From Streptomyces albus subsp. albus (GTDB lineage: Bacteria > Actinomycetota > Actinomycetes > Streptomycetales > Streptomycetaceae), in NCBI RefSeq assembly GCF_000719865.1, contig NZ_JOID01000002.1:1-64000 (forward strand): a stretch of 64,000 nucleotides of DNA, read 5' to 3'. Of the stretch, positions 60,660-64,000 are shown piece by piece (within the stretch, counting starts at the first letter, position 1; each line of letters starts with the position of its first letter). The notes beneath the pieces were generated by a model. That model did no database searches, was not told the origin of the DNA, and saw only the letters and a list, made by a program, of their open reading frames with translations. Made by a program: the position numbers and the translations under genes.

Positions 60660-61412
60660 TCACCTCGGCTGGCTCAGAGCCGCGTCGGCGAGTCGGTGAA
60701 TTCTCCAGTACAGACGCAGGCGATGCTCGGTGGCCGCGTCATGAACGTGCACGAGGTCGGCAATCGACGACAGGTCGTCCAGCCGGAGACGCACCGCTAG
60801 GCGGGCCAGGTCTGAGAGTGGGTCACCGAACGCGGCCAGCTCCCAGTCGACCAGGACCAACTGCCCAGTGTGCTGACGGATCAGATGGCCGGGCTGGAGG
60901 TCGTGGTGCAGGAGCCGGGGCTGGACGTCCAGCGCGGTGTTGTTGATCTCGTTGCGCAGGCTACGAGCTTCGGAAGCCAGGTGCGGGGCGGCGGTCTCGT
61001 AGGCTTCCAGACGGCTGTGGAGGTAGGCGGGCCAAGTCGGGTAGTGGAGAGCGCCCGCTACCCGACCCGCGTGGTCACCGGGTATGCGGTGGACCGTGTT
61101 GAGAGGAATGGCGAGTTCGGCGAGGAGTCGCCCGGCGGGGACCGACTCGGCGGTGACGAAGCGCTGTGCCGTCCACGGCGGGTCACCGCCGGTGCCGGCT
61201 CTGAGCAGTCGCGGTGCCGGAGAGCCGTGAGCGGCAAGGAGGCGGAGAGTGGCGGCCTCGTTCGTGGCGCGGGCGGCGGTGCCGTAATGCTTGAGAACGT
61301 ACGGTGTCGGGGCGTCGACGAGCCAGACCCGGTTGGCCTGCCCAGTGGTGATCTCATGTGCGGTCGGTGGTACGCGGCCGTCAATGATCGGCACTGGCAA
61401 CTCAGGCGACAT
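60660..61412 (-). CDS. Aminoglycoside-phosphotransferase-like kinase-fold protein
   Basis: A 250-residue APH/choline-kinase-type protein from ATG 61412, overlapping the Nudix stop by 11 bases. The Brenner-type motif reads HHDLQPGHL and the metal site is VDWELAAFGDPLSDLARL. In the usual HxDxxxxN the Asn position is His here, so catalysis may be altered. The N-terminal lobe has VWLVDAPTPYVLKHY (likely ATP-binding Lys). Such proteins phosphorylate small hydroxyl or amine compounds; the substrate is unknown. The GC bias is slightly lower than in core genes. Confidence 0.75.
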   Translation of the reverse strand: MSPELPVPIIDGRVPPTAHEITTGQANRVWLVDAPTPYVLKHYGTAARATNEAATLRLLAAHGSPAPRLLRAGTGGDPPWTAQRFVTAESVPAGRLLAELAIPLNTVHRIPGDHAGRVAGALHYPTWPAYLHSRLEAYETAAPHLASEARSLRNEINNTALDVQPRLLHHDLQPGHLIRQHTGQLVLVDWELAAFGDPLSDLARLAVRLRLDDLSSIADLVHVHDAATEHRLRLYWRIHRLADAALSQPR

Positions 61413-61884
61413 CGCCCAGGTAACCGGTCGGGATCTCGCCTGACCGGGCAAGGGCGGCGATCGGGGCGCGGAGCGCGTGCGGCAGGAGGTTAACCGAAGG
61501 AACCCTTTCCAGCGGCACCCATTCCAGGCCGGTCTGGACGTCGTCGGCCTCGTGGCCGCCGAGGTCGTGGGGGTCACCGGTCGGAGTGCAGAGGAAGACT
61601 GTCTCGATGCGGTGGGTGGCCGCCTCCGTGGCGGCGTGCTCGTGGTTGGCGCCGATGTACTCGCGGACCCACAGCAGCCGGTCTGAGGTGACGGCCAGGC
61701 CGGTCTCCTCGTATACCTCGCGGCGCGCGGCGTCGGCGAGGTTCTCGCCCGGGTTCTGTCCGCCGCCGGGCAGGAAGTAGCAGCCCTGGCCTTCCCAGAC
61801 GGCCCGGATGAGGAGGACGTGGCGATCGTGGAGGACGACGGCCTTGGCGGAGGTACGGATGACGGGGGTGACGGTCTCGGGCAT
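61402..61884 (-). CDS. Nudix hydrolase
   Basis: A 160-residue protein. The Nudix box GGGQNPGENLADAARREV continued by YEETGL fits GX5EX7REUXEEXGU, so metal-dependent pyrophosphatase activity on a nucleotide derivative is likely. A conserved strand AVVLHDRHVLLIRAVWEG precedes it. Its end overlaps the phosphotransferase gene start, so the two are coupled; the glycosyltransferase genes lie upstream in the same direction. Confidence 0.87.
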   Translation of the reverse strand: MPETVTPVIRTSAKAVVLHDRHVLLIRAVWEGQGCYFLPGGGQNPGENLADAARREVYEETGLAVTSDRLLWVREYIGANHEHAATEAATHRIETVFLCTPTGDPHDLGGHEADDVQTGLEWVPLERVPSVNLLPHALRAPIAALARSGEIPTGYLGDVA

Positions 61885-61926
61885 GAGCTCTACGGTCTTC
61901 CTGCCTGGTCGGGTGATGGGCTGGGC

Positions 61927-63519
61927 TCATCGCTCGGTCTTGCCGAACGTCGTGCGGCGTCCGGTGAGCCGGCGGCAGATGAGCTGCCAGGGGCCTACGA
62001 GCCGTACGAAGGGTTGTACGGGGCTGGTGGCGATGAGCGCGGCCCATCGTAGAGGCGTAAGACGCGGGGAGGTTGGGACGGCGCCGCCCGGTGGGCGGGC
62101 GGCGGCGTGCAAGCGTGGGACCAGGGACATCAGCCGCGCCGTGAGGACCGGTCCATGCAAGGCCACGCCTACGGCCGAGACCGCTGCCCATACCGGGCCG
62201 CTCCACCACGAGGAGAGGACGGCCGCTGCGGTGATCGGAGCGCCGAACAGCCAGGCCGCTTCATCGGCCCACTCCCGCAGGACCAGGGCACCTCTTGCTG
62301 TGCGGGACAGCGAGCCCGGCAGGTGGGCGACCGCACGGGCATGCCGGTCGGGGCGCGCGGAGGCGGTAAAGGCGAGGGCGTGGAGGTTGGTCACCCCCCT
62401 GAGGTCAGTGTACGGCTCGTCCAGGACGGCGGTATCGACGGCAGTGATGCCCTTGCCGAGCAGGGTGAGGCGGTGGCCGGTACCGAGGTCCTCCATTGGC
62501 TCGGGAAAGCCGCCGAGTGTCCGCAGAGCGGGCAGATGGACGCCCATCCCGCACCCGACCCCATAGACCATCGGGCGCAGCAGCGCCCGCAGAGGCCCTG
62601 GAAGCCGGGACGTGGTCAGGTACTCGTGGAGCCGGACACGGGAAAGCTCAATGCCCAGTGAACGGCGGACCTGGTACATCCACTCGCCGGCCAGAAGCAG
62701 CCCCGCCGGACCGTCCCGGAAAGGATGCCTGAGCAGCAGGGGCAGCCTCTGCTCCTGGGCCAGGGCAGGGAAGCCACCCGTACGGCGTCGATGGGCGAGC
62801 GCGGCCTTGGCGAAGGCCCGTAGTGCGCGTACATCCGCGATTGCGTCGGCATCGTAGACGAGCACGAACGTGTCGCCTCCGTCTTGCTCCTCTCGCCAGC
62901 CCAGGGGTCCGAGTACCTCATTCAGGTGATCGACGGCGAAGTTGAGCTGACCCGCCTTCCGGCCACCGGTGTCTGGCTGGTGGAGGTGTACCAACCGCAA
63001 TGCCTGGGAGGGTCTGGTACCCGTGAGTCCTGCGACAACTTGGGCGGTCGTCGGCTCCGCGTCGAACAGTTCGGTGAGGACGGCCAGCCGGTCCTCTGGC
63101 TGCACCGTGTTGACCGCAGCCGCTACAGCGCCTTGACGAGGCCCGGGGAACAGACCACGCAGACGGTCAGGGACGAGAGGGAACGTGTCGGCGAGGTATG
63201 GCAAACGAGTTCGCAGGCTCTTGCGGGCGGTGTCCTCGCGTTCGGTGGTGATGGCGACGACAGCGGCACGGTGCGACGGGTAGTCCAAGGCGGTGAACAC
63301 GGTGATCACCTTTTCCGCCACGGCCTGCTCACGCAGCATGGGCAACAGCAGGACCAGCCATGGGGGCCGGTCTCCGCAGGGTTCCGGGGCTCGGGAGGCG
63401 TTGTCCAAGAGCCACCGGCCGGACAGTTCCACAGTCACGGCAACCCACACTGCGCGGGCCAGAAGGCAGGTCACCAAGATGGGAACAACGAGCTGAAACC
63501 ACGAGGACGACAACGTCAT
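61927..63519 (-). CDS. Membrane glycosyltransferase, GT2-like
   Basis: A 530-residue protein. ATG 63519 is chosen because it overlaps the preceding TGA (TGATG); GTG 63522 is the alternative. An N-terminal membrane segment (FQLVVPILVTCLLARAVWVA) leads to a GT-A-like domain (PWLVLLLPMLREQAVAEKVI) with the metal-binding YDADAIADV and a later MEDLGTGHRLTLLGKG motif. Several hydrophobic segments follow in the last third. It probably transfers sugars from a nucleotide donor at the membrane. Acceptor unknown. Confidence 0.75.
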   Translation of the reverse strand: MTLSSSWFQLVVPILVTCLLARAVWVAVTVELSGRWLLDNASRAPEPCGDRPPWLVLLLPMLREQAVAEKVITVFTALDYPSHRAAVVAITTEREDTARKSLRTRLPYLADTFPLVPDRLRGLFPGPRQGAVAAAVNTVQPEDRLAVLTELFDAEPTTAQVVAGLTGTRPSQALRLVHLHQPDTGGRKAGQLNFAVDHLNEVLGPLGWREEQDGGDTFVLVYDADAIADVRALRAFAKAALAHRRRTGGFPALAQEQRLPLLLRHPFRDGPAGLLLAGEWMYQVRRSLGIELSRVRLHEYLTTSRLPGPLRALLRPMVYGVGCGMGVHLPALRTLGGFPEPMEDLGTGHRLTLLGKGITAVDTAVLDEPYTDLRGVTNLHALAFTASARPDRHARAVAHLPGSLSRTARGALVLREWADEAAWLFGAPITAAAVLSSWWSGPVWAAVSAVGVALHGPVLTARLMSLVPRLHAAARPPGGAVPTSPRLTPLRWAALIATSPVQPFVRLVGPWQLICRRLTGRRTTFGKTER

Positions 63520-64000
63520 CACTCCTCTCCGAGAAGGCGGTACACCTCACGTACTTGGTGCGCCACGTGGGGCCATGTGAATTCCTGAGCCCGGTCGCGG
63601 GCAGCGGTTCTGCGGGCGGTATGGCAGGCTGTGCCGGCTTCCGCCAAGAGCACCTCGGTCGCTTCCGCCGCGGCGAGGGAGTCACCCGGTGGGGTGAGGA
63701 CCGCGCCCGGGCCGTTGCCCGTGTAGTGGCGGACGCCGCCAACATCCGTGGCCACTACGGGTGTCCCGCAGGCGAGTGCCTCGAGTAGTGCATTGTTAGC
63801 CGTCGCGCCGAGCAGAGGCAGCAGAACCACCGTCGCCGCCCGATAGAGGGAGACGAGCTCCGCCTCACCGATGCCTTCGAGGACACGGATAGCAGGATGC
63901 CGGTTCTGGGCGGCGTCCCTGCGAGTGACGAGCGCCAGCCGGATCTGCCTGCCGTACCTGTGGTGGAGCCGGTCGTGGACGGCGTCGAGGACGTCCCAGT
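63519..64000 (-). CDS. GT4-like glycosyltransferase, C-terminal part (runs off the window)
   Basis: At least 160 residues read in from the right edge: a beta-strand LALVTRRDAAQN, then IGEAELVSLYRAATVVLLPL, NNALLEALACGTPVVATDVG and a C-terminal helix ending REVYRLLGEE. This is the donor-binding half of a GT-B fold, with E-ALACGTPVV as the typical EX7E-type donor site. The start lies beyond base 64000. Its TGA overlaps the ATG of the next gene, so it is in an operon with the GT2-like gene. Confidence 0.8.
   Translation of the reverse strand, partial: WDVLDAVHDRLHHRYGRQIRLALVTRRDAAQNRHPAIRVLEGIGEAELVSLYRAATVVLLPLLGATANNALLEALACGTPVVATDVGGVRHYTGNGPGAVLTPPGDSLAAAEATEVLLAEAGTACHTARRTAARDRAQEFTWPHVAHQVREVYRLLGEE

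Overview
The window is high-GC actinobacterial chromosome, almost certainly Streptomyces. Codon third positions are strongly GC-biased. It carries adpA beside the oligoribonuclease gene with a rare TTA codon, a cebEFG-bglC/cebR cellulose-utilisation locus with CebR operators, DasR-type (dre) operators, and tRNA-Lys and tRNA-His.

Layout. 1-2.0 kb: remnant of an IS200/IS605 element (tnpA complete, tnpB cut off at its 3' end) joined to a 5' fragment of a molybdopterin oxidoreductase gene. 2.3-5.1 kb: two small unknown genes and a luciferase-like monooxygenase. 5.2-12.2 kb: polymorphic toxin locus, made of an SseB-like protein, a helical partner, a 1626-residue RHS/YD-repeat toxin with a predicted HNH/EndoVII tip, and two tandem Imm50-like immunity genes of clearly lower GC. 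12.7-14.3 kb: DarTG-type toxin-antitoxin with an intact antitoxin but a truncated toxin. 14.6-24.5 kb: GNAT, FG-GAP protein, membrane protein, LPMO, PAS-GGDEF-EAL protein, M6 metalloprotease, tRNA-Lys, a primase-polymerase-like protein and a small unknown. 24.7-29.8 kb: a tightly coupled four-gene operon (PD-(D/E)XK nuclease with a Cys cluster, large unknown protein, 90-residue basic protein, SF1 helicase). 30.07-30.33 kb: two tRNA-like units whose 3' halves precede their 5' halves, as in circularly permuted tRNA genes, downstream of a conserved unknown gene. 31-38 kb: HTH/TPR regulator, spermidine-synthase-like methyltransferase and a two-component system. 38.2-47.0 kb: bglC, cebGFE, cebR and a CBM2-GH6 cellulase. 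47.3-50.8 kb: tRNA-His, orn, adpA, universal stress protein. 51.4-60.6 kb: very large M48 membrane protease, glmS, DUF4429 protein and GH20 hexosaminidase with tandem dre sites. 60.7-64 kb: phosphotransferase, Nudix and two glycosyltransferases, the last cut by the window edge.

How it works together. The LPMO and GH6 enzyme attack cellulose (the LPMO possibly chitin too), CebEFG imports cellobiose, BglC cleaves it, and CebR represses through five operators visible here. GH20 and GlmS belong to amino-sugar metabolism. The RHS locus and the decayed DarTG and IS remnants form an accessory, conflict-type island. The most unusual signals are the permuted tRNA-like pair and the uncharacterised nuclease-helicase operon.
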